Assembly: GCF_000422625.1 (NCBI RefSeq)
Contig: NZ_KE383895.1
Location: 66,810 to 130,809 of the forward strand
Direction of reading: 5' to 3'
Length of the DNA: 64,000 nucleotides
DNA from: Adlercreutzia mucosicola DSM 19490
Lineage (GTDB): Bacteria > Actinomycetota > Coriobacteriia > Coriobacteriales > Eggerthellaceae
Shown: piece after piece, positions 7,139 through 16,515 of the stretch
Position numbering within the stretch: the stretch's first letter is position 1
How the letters are laid out: each line of letters opens with the position of its first letter
The notes under the pieces: model-generated
The model's database searches: none
The model's input: the letters and a program-made list of their open reading frames with translations, nothing else
Told to the model about the DNA's origin: nothing
Made by a program: the position numbers and the translations under genes

Positions 7139-9182
7139 GGCATTGCTCGCAGCCCATGACGCGCTGGCCATCTTGGCTGCCGCCTGCGTACTCGTAGCGG
7201 GCTTCCCCTCCGTAGCCCTGGCCTACGTCGACCCTTCCGTCATGACCTACACCATTCAAGCCCTCGCCGGCGTGGCCGTGGCGCTCAGCGCTGTGCTGGG
7301 CGTGGCCTTTCGTCGCAGCCGTCGCGCCCTCATGCGCTTGCTGCATATCGACGAAAACAGTGGGAAGTACGTAGAGGGCGACGTCCACCCCATCGATCCG
7401 TCCGAACCGGGTGCCGCGGAATTGCTCGCAGCCGCCGATGATGCCGCGCGGCGGCGGAACGACTCCGGCCCTTCCCCCCAAACACGCACTCTCAACTGGT
7501 CGCAGCGGCTTATCCGATCCGTCGTTGCAAGTCTGTTCACCATAGGGACGCTGTTCGTATTGCCCCCTCTTGAGATCGTGGGCGGCACCACTTCGGGACT
7601 GCTGTTCGACCTTTTCGCCATCGTGCCGCTCGTGACCGCCTTTGGCATTGCCCTTGCAGTGCTCTGCGCCCTTGGCCTGGCACTTCTCCGAGGAAGAGCC
7701 TTCGATATCGGTATAGGCGTAATGGTGGCGATAGGCCTCGGCGCTTACCTGCAGGCAATGCTCATGAACGCCATGCTGCCCGTCGCCGATGGCACATCTC
7801 TCGATTTAAGCCAGTTCGCTTCCATTACGGTTATAAGCACCATTGTCTGGATCGCGATAATCGCCGCCGCCCTGTGGGTCGCCCTGAAGCATGTGCGCGT
7901 CGAACGGGCCGCCACTATGGTTATCGCCGTGGGGCTCGTCATCGTGCAGGGTGTCGGGGCAGCGAGCCTCATCGCCCACCACACTCCTTCCGAAGACCAA
8001 CGGCGAGCCACCGTAACGGCTACGCGGGAGGGGCTGTACACCCTTTCCAAAAGCGACAACGTCGTGGTCTTCGTCCTTGACACCTACGACGCCCGCTATC
8101 TGAATGAGGTGTTGGAAGAGAACCCCGCGGCGCTGGACGAGTTCAGCGGCTTCACCTATTTCCGCAACGCGACACCCTCCATGGTGCCGACACGCTACGG
8201 CATTCCCTTTCTCCTTACCGGCCGAGCGCCCGACGGCACCCAAACCTTTACCGATTTCACTCAAACTTGGTTCGAGAAGAGCCATTTTCTCTCAGACATT
8301 CAAAATGCCGGATACACGTTGGGCGTATACTCGGATAGCATGGGGACCGATGTCGTGAACGCCGAACCTTACGTCATGAACATCCATGAGCGGCGTGCCT
8401 CCTCGATGGATCCCGGGCAGATGCTCGAAGTTCTTATTCGCGTGTCGCTTTATCGCGATATGCCCTGGGCGCTCAAACCATGGTTTTGGTTCACCACCGA
8501 CGATTTGAATCGCGCGTTTTCCTCGGGTGGCCCCGAAGAGGAACGACCCTACACCGTTGACGATGCGCACTTTTTCGAGGGCCTGCAAGGCCAGGGCCTC
8601 TCCCTCAACAACGAGGGAAAGAGCTTCCGATTCATTCACCTGCTGGGCCCCCATAAGCCTTACACCCTCGACGCCAACGGCAATACCCCTGGCGGCGAAA
8701 CCTCCCTCACCGAGCAAGCCCAGGGCACGCTGAAAATTGTCGACGAATATCTCCGACAGATGAAAGAGCTCGGCATCTACGACAACGCAACCATTCTCGT
8801 CACAGCCGATCACGGCAACTGGCAGCTCTCTCCCGAGGGCATCACCGAGCCCACGTCGGTGATCATGCTGGTAAAGCCCGCTGAAAATTCCGAAGAAGCG
8901 GCGCAGCCTCTTCAAACATCGGATGTACCCACCGGGCACCTTGATTACGCGGCGACTGTCATCGATGCAGTGGGCGGCGACGGCTCCTCCTATGGAACCC
9001 CCATCTTCGAGGTAACGGATGGGGCGCGGCCTCGTTTCTACTGGAGCACCACCACCGATTACCATGAGGACATGGACTGGACGCAGTACGAAATCGACGG
9101 CGATGTGCTCGACTGGAATGACTGGAAAGCCACGGGCACCGTCATCGAAATCCCCAACAAAAACCGCCCCCTCGACGAATAG
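7125..9182 (+). CDS. Membrane sulfatase-family protein, LTA-synthase-like phosphotransferase
   Basis: 685 residues from ATG 7125 (AGGAAGAGG upstream, inside the end of the preceding gene). Residues 1-35 look like a signal anchor, followed by AYVDPSVMTYTIQ and four or five more membrane helices (~45-65, ~135-155, ~165-190, ~195-215, ~240-260). From ~330 a sulfatase/alkaline-phosphatase fold begins: VVFVLDTYDARYL supplies the first metal ligand, SMVPTRYGIPFLLTG the threonine nucleophile region, HLLGPHKPY and ILVTADHGNW the remaining metal ligands. This resembles lipoteichoic acid synthases and phosphoglycerol transferases, with the catalytic domain outside the cell. The overlap with the glycerophosphotransferase gene suggests one polymer pathway. 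Confidence 0.82.
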   Translation: MQRRKALLAAHDALAILAAACVLVAGFPSVALAYVDPSVMTYTIQALAGVAVALSAVLGVAFRRSRRALMRLLHIDENSGKYVEGDVHPIDPSEPGAAELLAAADDAARRRNDSGPSPQTRTLNWSQRLIRSVVASLFTIGTLFVLPPLEIVGGTTSGLLFDLFAIVPLVTAFGIALAVLCALGLALLRGRAFDIGIGVMVAIGLGAYLQAMLMNAMLPVADGTSLDLSQFASITVISTIVWIAIIAAALWVALKHVRVERAATMVIAVGLVIVQGVGAASLIAHHTPSEDQRRATVTATREGLYTLSKSDNVVVFVLDTYDARYLNEVLEENPAALDEFSGFTYFRNATPSMVPTRYGIPFLLTGRAPDGTQTFTDFTQTWFEKSHFLSDIQNAGYTLGVYSDSMGTDVVNAEPYVMNIHERRASSMDPGQMLEVLIRVSLYRDMPWALKPWFWFTTDDLNRAFSSGGPEEERPYTVDDAHFFEGLQGQGLSLNNEGKSFRFIHLLGPHKPYTLDANGNTPGGETSLTEQAQGTLKIVDEYLRQMKELGIYDNATILVTADHGNWQLSPEGITEPTSVIMLVKPAENSEEAAQPLQTSDVPTGHLDYAATVIDAVGGDGSSYGTPIFEVTDGARPRFYWSTTTDYHEDMDWTQYEIDGDVLDWNDWKATGTVIEIPNKNRPLDE

Positions 9183-9364
9183 CGGTCGGTTCCGCCGAAA
9201 CCCCTGGCGTGCCATCCCTCAGCTTCAGTGGAGTACCAGTTCGGCCACAGTTCCCGTGCGTCGAGCCGGTAATGGAGCGAAACAGCTACTATCGGGGTTG
9301 AAGATACTAGATGCCCCATCAACACTGAACTGCAGCCGCGAGCACCTGGCGTCTCTCTTTGTAC

Positions 9365-9429
9365 GGAAGCTGGCCTCGCAGCTTCCCAAGCTCAAGCAGC
9401 CCCGTTGCCTTCGCTCGCCGGGGCTGCTT
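9365..9429. terminator. Two adjacent hairpins between convergent genes
   Basis: The 303-bp gap 9183-9485 holds GGAAGCTG/CAGCTTCC (9365-9372 with 9379-9386) and a 10-bp stem AAGCAGCCCC/GGGGCTGCTT (9394-9403 with 9420-9429). The U-tracts are weak on both strands. They probably end transcription from both sides. Nothing else is recognised in 9183-9364. Confidence 0.5.
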
Positions 9430-9485
9430 GTTCTCTGTTGGACTACCGCTGGCACGTCCGCCCGAAATCCTTTCGGGCTCCGTTC

Positions 9486-11450
9486 CTATTTCCCCACCAC
9501 GGCCGAGCCCTCGGTGCACGCCTCGCCGGGGCCCTCGCCTTCCCCGCAGTACAGCGCCCGCTGGGGATGGTCGGCCAGGTAGGCGGCCATGGAATACTGG
9601 GTGATGTCGCTTCGGTTGATGATGCCCACAATGTGGCCGTCTTCCAGCACCGGCACCTTCTTCAGGTGATTCTCGGCCAGCACGCGGCACACGTCGGTCA
9701 GGTTGGCGTGCACCGACACGCAGATGGGCCGCGGCGCACCGATCTCGCTGGCGCGCATCTGCATCACCTTCGCCAGCTTCTGCTCGTAGTCCTCGTTGTC
9801 GGTAACCGTGCGATTGATCAGCACGATGGGGTCGGTGAACGACTCGCGGCGGGGGCTTAAGCGCTTTAGAATGTCACCGTCGGAGATGAAGCCCACCGGC
9901 TCGCCCGCGGCGTCCACGATAGGAGCCGCCGAGATGTTCTTCTCCACGAACAGGCGCATGGCCTCCTCCACCGTAGCGGTCTGCGGCAGCGAGAACACGT
10001 CGGTCTTCATGATAGAGGTGAGCAGTGACTTGCGCGTGCCTCCCTCGTCTACGGCCGCCTCCTCGCCGGGCTTGTCCTTCACTAGGGCGATGGTCATTAC
10101 CAGGCCGATCACGCACAATAGCGCGCACACGCCGAAGGCCACATTGATGCCGAGCATAGTGCCTTGGGCGTCGCCGAGGGCGGGGCTGGCCGCCGATTGG
10201 GTCATGGTAGAGGCCGAGATGATCACGGCCGTGCCGAGCGAGCCCGCCACCTGGCGCAGAGTGTTGTTCACCGAGGTGCCATGGTTCATCACCTTGTTGT
10301 CCAGGGCGTTCATGGCCCAGGTGGTGATGGGCATGTTCACCAGCGCCATGGAGAACATGCGCACGGTGTACACCACGGTCAGGTAGATGATGCTCGTATT
10401 CAGGTTCAGCACGGCGAAGGCGACCGTGGTCAGCGTGAGCAGCGACATACCGGCGATGGCCATCTTGCGGGGCCCGTGGCGGTCGAACAGCTTGCCGGCG
10501 ATGGGATTCATGATGCCCATGAGGATGGCACCGGGCATCAGCACCAGGCCCGATACCGTCGCCGACAGACCATGCAGCGACTGAATGTAGATAGGCATGA
10601 GGATGCCCGCGGCCAGCAGCGCCGCCTGCACGAGCATGCCGATGATGGTGCCCACCAGAAAGCGACGATTCTTCAGCACGTCCACCCGCAGCATGGGATG
10701 GGGCAGGCGCGTCTGGCGTACGAAGAACCACACCACACCGGCGATGCCGATCACCGTTGTGCCTACGGTGATCACATTTAAGCCCTGAGAGCCCAAGGCG
10801 CTGAAGCCGTACAGCATAAGACCGAAGCCCAGGGTGGAAAGCACCAGCGACAGGGGATCGAGCACCGAGTCGCCGCGGTTGGCGGGAGCCTTGTTGTCCA
10901 CGAGGAAGATGGAAGCCGCGATGATGACGAGCGACAGCCCGAACACCGCGTGGAACAGGATATGCCAGTCGGCCTGATCGATAACGAAGCCCGCCACCGT
11001 GGGACCGATAGCCGGCGCGAAGGCGATCACCAGGCCGAAGATGCCCATGGCGCTGCCGCGGCGATCCACGGGGAACACCAGCATCAGCACGGTCATGGTC
11101 ACCGGCATCAGGATGCCCGCGCCCGCCGCCTGCACCAAACGACCGCCGAGCAGCATAGGGAAGTTATGTCCCAAACCGCACAGCAAAGTGCCCACGGCGA
11201 ACAGGCCCATGGATGCCAGGAACAGTTTCCGCGTTGAAAACCGGTCCTGCAAATAGGCCGTGATCGGGATCATGATGGCGTTCACCAGGGTAAACCCCGT
11301 CGTGAGCCATTGGGCGGTGGACTGGTCGATGGACATCTCCACCATAATAGAGGGCAACGCCGGCGTCACCAGCGTCTGGTTCAGCACCGTCACAAAAGCG
11401 CCCAGCACCAAAACGGTCAGCATCAGCCACTGCTTGCGCGTTAGTTTCAT
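9486..11450 (-). CDS. MFS multidrug exporter (DHA2/EmrB type) fused to two C-terminal CBS domains
   Basis: 654 residues from ATG 11448-11450, preceded by GAGG eight bases upstream. Residues ~5-490 form a 14-helix DHA2 transporter: WLTTGFTLVNAIMIPITAYLQDRF and GGRLVQAAGAGILMPV are the family motifs A/C, and the proton-coupled drug exporters EmrB, QacA and LfrA share this layout. Residues ~500-650 carry two CBS modules (SIMKTDVFSLPQTATVEEA, ENHLKKVPVLEDGHIVGIINRSD). CBS pairs usually bind adenosyl nucleotides and gate transport. The protein likely exports a toxic compound with activity adjusted by an adenylate ligand. CBS domains are not standard on this transporter family. Confidence 0.85.
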   Translation of the reverse strand: MKLTRKQWLMLTVLVLGAFVTVLNQTLVTPALPSIMVEMSIDQSTAQWLTTGFTLVNAIMIPITAYLQDRFSTRKLFLASMGLFAVGTLLCGLGHNFPMLLGGRLVQAAGAGILMPVTMTVLMLVFPVDRRGSAMGIFGLVIAFAPAIGPTVAGFVIDQADWHILFHAVFGLSLVIIAASIFLVDNKAPANRGDSVLDPLSLVLSTLGFGLMLYGFSALGSQGLNVITVGTTVIGIAGVVWFFVRQTRLPHPMLRVDVLKNRRFLVGTIIGMLVQAALLAAGILMPIYIQSLHGLSATVSGLVLMPGAILMGIMNPIAGKLFDRHGPRKMAIAGMSLLTLTTVAFAVLNLNTSIIYLTVVYTVRMFSMALVNMPITTWAMNALDNKVMNHGTSVNNTLRQVAGSLGTAVIISASTMTQSAASPALGDAQGTMLGINVAFGVCALLCVIGLVMTIALVKDKPGEEAAVDEGGTRKSLLTSIMKTDVFSLPQTATVEEAMRLFVEKNISAAPIVDAAGEPVGFISDGDILKRLSPRRESFTDPIVLINRTVTDNEDYEQKLAKVMQMRASEIGAPRPICVSVHANLTDVCRVLAENHLKKVPVLEDGHIVGIINRSDITQYSMAAYLADHPQRALYCGEGEGPGEACTEGSAVVGK

Positions 11451-11799
11451 GCACAACACCTCATTCGCTTCTCGCTTCTCTCTCGCTTGCGCCAGTGGCT
11501 TCATCGGCCCGGGCGCCCTCGTCTCGCTTGCTTTCGCGCGATACACTGATTTCGTGAGTCGACATACTGTACCACCGCCGCCGCAGGCCCGTGCGTGGTC
11601 GCGGGCGAACGGTTGCGCACCTGGCACCTTCTTCGAGGGCCGCAAGGCAACAGCACTGTGAAAGTTCACCGTAAAGCGTTATCAGTTCGGCGACTGCGCG
11701 CGGAAATCCCCTAGGATATGAACCAGTAAATCGACCGACGGGTGCCGGGGCCTTCAAAGGGGAAGGCCGCCGAAGCCCACCGAAAGGGTGCATGACGGT
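11451..11799. other. 349-bp gap between divergent genes at 11450 and 11800
   Basis: The minus-strand frame of the MFS gene stays open through much of this gap, but no ribosome binding site supports it. The gap must hold both promoters; I see no convincing -35/-10 pair. Confidence 0.4.
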
Positions 11800-13110
11800 A
11801 TGTATACCGCACTTTGCTTGTTGCTCGTTGTCCTGTTCCTGCTGATGAACGCGTTCTTCGTTGTGGCCGAGTTCGCGCTGGTGCGCGTGCGCCGCAGCCA
11901 GATCGATATGGCCGTGGCCGAAAAGCGCCGCGGTGCCGAGGCGGCCCGCGATGTGACGACCCACATCAACGCCTACCTGTCCGCTTGCCAGCTGGGCATT
12001 ACCCTGGCCTCCCTGGCCATCGGCTGGCTCGGCGAGCCGGCCGTGTCCGCCGTGCTGGAAGGCCCGCTGCTGGCCCTGGGCCTGCCCGAAGCCGCCATCC
12101 ATCCCATCTGCGTGGCCGTGGGCTTCTTCATCGTGACGGCCCTGCACGTGGTGGTGGGCGAGCTCATTCCGAAGTCCTTCGCCATCTTCTCCACCGAGAA
12201 GTACGCCCTGCACACCGCCGGGCCCCTGCGTGTGTTCTACCGCATCACCTACCCCATCATGGTCATCTTCAACGGCGTGACCAACGCCGTGATGAAGCTC
12301 TTCGGCCATGACCCGGCCGACGAGCACGAGGTGTACACCGGCGACGAGATCAAGCTGCTCATCGACGAGTCCACGGAAAACGGCCTTATCGACCCCGAGC
12401 AGAACGAGTTCGTGGATAACATCTTCGATTTGGGTGACAAGGACGCCGAGGGCATCATGACTCCCCGCACCGACGTCATCTGCCTGGACACCGAGGACAC
12501 GCTGGAGGAGAACCTTGATCTCATCCGCCAGTACAAGTACTCCCGCTACCCCGTGTGCCACGGCTCGAAGGATCACATCGTGGGCTTCGTGCACACCAAG
12601 GACCTCGTGGACACGGCGCTGGACACACCCATGAGCGAGTGGAACGTTCGCGAGCTGCCCGCCGTGCCCGAGAGCATTCCCATCGCGAAGCTGCTGGAAA
12701 CCATGCAGGAGCGCTGCACGAAGATCTGCGTGGTGGTAGACGAGCACGGCGGCACGGCCGGCATCGTCACCATGAGCGACATCATGGAGCAGATCGTGGG
12801 CCGCATCGACGACGAGTACGTCCATGACACCGATGACGACGTGGAGGAGCTGTCCGACGGCACCTACCAGATCAACGGCACCCTGGCCATCAACGACCTG
12901 GTGGAGCTGCTCGGCTTCGAGCCCGAGGAAGCCGACGAGGTGGAAACGGCCGGCGGTCTGCTGCTGAAGCTGTTCGACCGCATCCCCGACGAGGGCGATG
13001 TGGCCGTGCTGGAGCATCGCGGCACCAAGGTGACCTTCACCGTGCTGGCCATGGACCGTCTGCGCATCGACCGCATCTGCATGGCCATCGACCGCCCCGA
13101 CGAGGAGTAG
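11800..13110 (+). CDS. CNNM/CorC-family (HlyC) transporter-associated protein with CBS pair
   Basis: About 436 residues from ATG 11800; a GTG at 11788 is also in frame but too close to its AAAGG. Domains in order: CNNM/DUF21 membrane domain (residues ~1-190, with LLLVVLFLLMNAFFVVAEFALVRVRR and the VVVGELIPKSFAIF motif), a CBS pair (~205-335, with MTPRTDV, VVVDEHGGTAGIVT and DIMEQIVG), and a C-terminal CorC_HlyC domain (~345-436, TYQINGTLAINDLVELLG). Members are implicated in magnesium or cobalt homeostasis at the membrane. Old annotations call them haemolysins, which is not supported. A weak GGGCG/CGCCC hairpin follows the stop. Confidence 0.88.
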   Translation: MYTALCLLLVVLFLLMNAFFVVAEFALVRVRRSQIDMAVAEKRRGAEAARDVTTHINAYLSACQLGITLASLAIGWLGEPAVSAVLEGPLLALGLPEAAIHPICVAVGFFIVTALHVVVGELIPKSFAIFSTEKYALHTAGPLRVFYRITYPIMVIFNGVTNAVMKLFGHDPADEHEVYTGDEIKLLIDESTENGLIDPEQNEFVDNIFDLGDKDAEGIMTPRTDVICLDTEDTLEENLDLIRQYKYSRYPVCHGSKDHIVGFVHTKDLVDTALDTPMSEWNVRELPAVPESIPIAKLLETMQERCTKICVVVDEHGGTAGIVTMSDIMEQIVGRIDDEYVHDTDDDVEELSDGTYQINGTLAINDLVELLGFEPEEADEVETAGGLLLKLFDRIPDEGDVAVLEHRGTKVTFTVLAMDRLRIDRICMAIDRPDEE

Positions 13111-13179
13111 CGGACGGCCCCGAGAGCTTCGTATCCGGGCGGTCTTCGGGTCGCCCTTCGACCGAGCGACGGCCCCATG

Positions 13180-13185
13180 TATAAT
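13180..13185 (+). promoter_or_regulatory. -10 element (TATAAT) for the second LuxR-type gene
   Basis: Consensus TATAAT preceded directly by TG, 43 bases before the TTG start at 13228. The -35 region is not recognisable. Confidence 0.5.
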
Positions 13186-13227
13186 GTCCCTGTATGATCG
13201 AGGGCCACAACAGGAAGGGACATACCG

Positions 13228-14586
13228 TTGCAGCGCAATCATGGGCGGTGGCTCGGCAGAAATCTCCTGATAGCTGTGGCGGGTATCTCCGCCCTTCTGG
13301 CGGCCCAGTCATTTGAGGCGCCCTGCGAGATTTCCTGGTATCTTCCCCTGGGACAAGGCAGCGTGCCGGCGACCATTGTAGACGTAGCCGTCGCCTCCCT
13401 CGTTTCTTGCGCTTTGATCATCGCGGGCAACCGAGGGGGACGCGCACTCGCGAGTGTTCCCCTCGCCATAGCAAGTGCCTCATGCTGCCTAATGGGCCTG
13501 GCCATGCAAGGCACGGGAGAGCCCCTCTCCATCTTCGGACTCATCCTCATGTCTACCGGGGGAACCGTTCTTCTCTTCTGCTGGCTGGCGGCAGTCTGTG
13601 CCCAGCGCGATATCGGCATTGCCGAGCTGATGATAGAGGTCGAGGTGCTCGCATCGGCGGCGGCGATTCTCCCCTCGCTTCTGCCTGCGTCATGGTGCCA
13701 AGTCCTCGCCGGCATGAGCGTGGCAGCCTCTGCGGTGGCACTTTGCCTCATCCAGCGCCCCGCGCCTTCCGCATCGGAGGCCGAGCGGTCTTTTACCCTC
13801 GAGCCGTCTTCGCTGGCGAAAATCCTCTGCAGCTTCTTTGTTATCGGACTGGTGGTGGGATCCTTGCAGTACTCGGTCTTCCTGCAGCAGGCAGAAGGCG
13901 AGATGTTCCCCGTCATCATTACCGCTATATCGCTCGCACTCGTACTCTGGCTCTTTAACCGCGGGCGAGACTTCAATCTGTCGGTATGGACGAAAGTGGT
14001 TGTGACCCTTTCGCTGGTCGCTCTTATCTTAGTGCTGTTCTCATCGACTCTCACCTACCTTGCCTACGTGTTGGCCGGCATCGCATACTCTCTTTTGGAA
14101 TGCGGCGCCCTCTACATGGGATTGCTCCTGGGGCGGCTGTATCCTGGTACTCGTGTGAGAATCTTAGCCACTGCCTGGTGTGTGGGGACTTTAGGATCCC
14201 TCCCCCTGCTGGCTTCCGCTTTTTTCGGACCCCACATCGCAAGCAGGGTCGCCATGCTCTTCATGGCCCTTCTGCTCGTCGTGGCATCCATTTGGATTCT
14301 GGAGGATCGAACCATGTCGCTGCTGTTGTCCGCAAGCGGCGGCGCGAAGCTCACCTCGCTCTCGGGTCGTCCCCTTGAATCATTCAGCGACAGCATGGGC
14401 CTGACTGCTCGCGAACGCGATGTGTTCAATCTCTATATCGTCGGACGAAGCGCCCCCTACATTGCAGAGAAGCTCGTAATCAGCGAGAGCACGGTGAAAT
14501 CTCACCTGCAGCACGTCTACACCAAATGCGGCGTCCATTCGCGCCAAGAGCTTATCTCGCTCGTTGAAACGACCTCGAAGAAATAA
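13228..14586 (+). CDS. LuxR-family regulator with multi-helix membrane sensor domain
   Basis: 452 residues from TTG 13228, chosen because AGGAAGGG lies seven bases upstream and no ATG has a better site. About twelve hydrophobic helices occupy residues ~12-370. The last ~60 residues are a LuxR HTH (LTARERDVFNLYIVGRSAPY, then SESTVKSHLQHVYTKCGVHSRQEL). The architecture is the same as the protein at 1347, but the membrane part differs strongly, as expected if each senses a different ligand. The flavoprotein gene begins 137 bases downstream on the same strand and is the likely target. Confidence 0.88.
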   Translation: MQRNHGRWLGRNLLIAVAGISALLAAQSFEAPCEISWYLPLGQGSVPATIVDVAVASLVSCALIIAGNRGGRALASVPLAIASASCCLMGLAMQGTGEPLSIFGLILMSTGGTVLLFCWLAAVCAQRDIGIAELMIEVEVLASAAAILPSLLPASWCQVLAGMSVAASAVALCLIQRPAPSASEAERSFTLEPSSLAKILCSFFVIGLVVGSLQYSVFLQQAEGEMFPVIITAISLALVLWLFNRGRDFNLSVWTKVVVTLSLVALILVLFSSTLTYLAYVLAGIAYSLLECGALYMGLLLGRLYPGTRVRILATAWCVGTLGSLPLLASAFFGPHIASRVAMLFMALLLVVASIWILEDRTMSLLLSASGGAKLTSLSGRPLESFSDSMGLTARERDVFNLYIVGRSAPYIAEKLVISESTVKSHLQHVYTKCGVHSRQELISLVETTSKK

Positions 14587-14722
14587 ACCACCTGGTCAGA
14601 TGATTGTCGTACTTTTCGTATAGGGTGCTTTTTCTTGTATTTCATACGTTTCTCCTGTTTTGCGCGACTTCCGAATGCGGTGATATAGGTGCCGTCCTGA
14701 TATACGACAAAAGGAGGGTACC

Positions 14723-16432
14723 GTGACGATGAAGGATTTTGGGAAGAAGGGAACGATCAGCCGCCGAAGCTTTTTAGCAGCACTCGGCCTGGCGGGCGCT
14801 TCAGCTGCCGGTGCAGGCCTCGCCGGCTGCGCCCCGAAGCAGCCAACCGAGGCAGCTGGCGACGACCAGACCGCCCTCGCTGACACTGGCACCCTGGTGG
14901 AAACCGACATCCCCGAGGACAAGATTATCGAGACGGTTGATTGCGACGTGTGCGTGGTCGGCCTGGGCGTGGCGGGGGTAGGAGCCCTGCGTTCTGCCGC
15001 TGAAGGAGGACTCAAGGTAGTCGGCGTCGAGAAGGGCAGCAAGCCCAGTGCTCGCTCGAATATGTTCGCCGCCTTCGGCACCGAGAAGACGCGCTCCATC
15101 GGAATCGAGGACATCAGCCCCACCGAGGTGGCCAACGAGCTCATGACGCAAATGTCGCATCGCGCAGACTATCGCATAACCACGAAGTGGCTGAAGAACT
15201 GCGGAGAGGCTTTCGAGTGGTACACCTCCGCATACGACGGACTCCTGTGGCTCGGCATGGAAGATGAGCTTCCCGAAGATCCTAGCCAGTTGTTCGTCTG
15301 CGCCGATACGCTCACGAGCGGCATCTACCGCTTCGGCATCGACCACGAGCGCCTCTTTGCCGGATGCTGCTGCATCAGCGGAGGAGACGAGACCCATACG
15401 CCCATTCTGCAGGCCAATGTCGATGCAGCCGTGGCCACCGGCAACGCGCAGGTGCAATTCTATTCGCCAGCCGTGAAGCTCGAAGCTGCCGACGGCCAGA
15501 TAACCGCCGTGATCTGCCGCAATGATGAGGGCGAGGGCTACACGCGCTATCGTGTCTCCAAGGGCGTGGTGCTCGCCACGGGCGGCTATTCCCACAACGA
15601 GAAAATGCTGGGGCAGTATGCTCCGTGGATTCTGAAGAACCAGGACAAATTCCTGTTCTCATACGAGGTGACGGATCACGACGGCAACCCCGCCGATACC
15701 GGCGACGGCCAGCAGATGGGCATGAACGTCGGCGGCCACCTGGACGTGGGACCCCATGCGGTAATGGCTCATATCCTCCAGTTCGGCCAGGAGTTCTTCC
15801 TGCAGGTCAACGAGCACGGCGAGCGCTTCACCAACGAGGACCTCAGCATGACCAATATCGCTAAGGTCATGCAGAACCAACCAGGCAGCAAGGTTTTCCA
15901 AATCATAGACAGCCATTGGCCCGAGCAGTACCCGATGCTTGACGTGATCATGGCAAATATTCGCAGCTACGGCGACGGAGAGGGCTTTTCGGCCCAAGCC
16001 GACACGCTCGAAGAGCTCGCCTCTCAGCTGGAACTCAGCGCCGATGCCACCCAGAATTTAACCGCAGCGGTCGCGCGCTACAACGAGCTGTGCGAAAAAG
16101 GGGTCGATGAGGATTTCGGCAAGGCAGCAGAGAAGATGTTCCCCGTGGTCGATCCTCCCTTCTACGCGATCACCTACGATATGCTCAAGCACACGTCGGT
16201 GGAAGATGTGAGCTGCATGCGACTGCTCGTTACCATGGGCGGCCTCGTAACCGACGACAATGCTCGCGTGCTCAACGACGACATGGAGCCCATTCCCGGC
16301 CTGTTTGCCGTTGGCAACGTGCAAGGCGGACGCTTCGTGGAGGACTACCCCTTCACGTTGTCGGGAGCCAGCCACGCCGCGGCCCTCACCTACGGGTATC
16401 TGACGGGCAAATATCTCGCCGGCCAAGCGTAA
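14723..16432 (+). CDS. Tat-exported FAD-dependent reductase (fumarate reductase flavoprotein-like)
   Basis: 569 residues. GTG 14723 follows AAGGAGGG by five bases; ATG 14729 is an alternative. The signal carries GTISRRSFLAALGLAGA (twin-arginine) and AGLAGC (possible lipobox). FAD-binding motif CVVGLGVAGVGALRSAAEGG lies at ~75-95; the fumarate-reductase-like motif NEHGERFTNEDLSM is near 370; the C-terminal FAD clamp includes GLFAVGNVQGGRF and SGASHAAALTYGYLTGKY. It acts outside the membrane as a respiratory reductase of an organic substrate. It lacks a fused FMN-binding or haem domain, so an electron-delivery partner must be encoded elsewhere. Its LuxR-type neighbour at 13228 probably controls it; the amidohydrolase at 16516 converges on it. 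Confidence 0.9.
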   Translation: MTMKDFGKKGTISRRSFLAALGLAGASAAGAGLAGCAPKQPTEAAGDDQTALADTGTLVETDIPEDKIIETVDCDVCVVGLGVAGVGALRSAAEGGLKVVGVEKGSKPSARSNMFAAFGTEKTRSIGIEDISPTEVANELMTQMSHRADYRITTKWLKNCGEAFEWYTSAYDGLLWLGMEDELPEDPSQLFVCADTLTSGIYRFGIDHERLFAGCCCISGGDETHTPILQANVDAAVATGNAQVQFYSPAVKLEAADGQITAVICRNDEGEGYTRYRVSKGVVLATGGYSHNEKMLGQYAPWILKNQDKFLFSYEVTDHDGNPADTGDGQQMGMNVGGHLDVGPHAVMAHILQFGQEFFLQVNEHGERFTNEDLSMTNIAKVMQNQPGSKVFQIIDSHWPEQYPMLDVIMANIRSYGDGEGFSAQADTLEELASQLELSADATQNLTAAVARYNELCEKGVDEDFGKAAEKMFPVVDPPFYAITYDMLKHTSVEDVSCMRLLVTMGGLVTDDNARVLNDDMEPIPGLFAVGNVQGGRFVEDYPFTLSGASHAAALTYGYLTGKYLAGQA

Positions 16433-16441
16433 GGCCGTAAT

Positions 16442-16487
16442 TTGGGGCCGACGTTTGCCCTCCTCCCCTGAGCAAGCGTCGGCCCAA
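16442..16487. terminator. Long hairpin between convergent genes
   Basis: A ~16-bp stem with one bulge (16442-16458 pairing with 16472-16487) lies between the stops at 16432 and 16516. There is no U-tract on either side, so it may be a Rho-dependent or bidirectional end rather than a classical terminator. Confidence 0.5.
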
Positions 16488-16515
16488 GCTTCCATGGCCT
16501 CAAGCCCGCTTTCCT

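Noticed and set aside
11461-13242. Minus-strand 593-residue frame over the CNNM/CorC gene
   Set aside because: The plus-strand gene has complete CNNM, CBS and CorC domains; the antisense translation has none.
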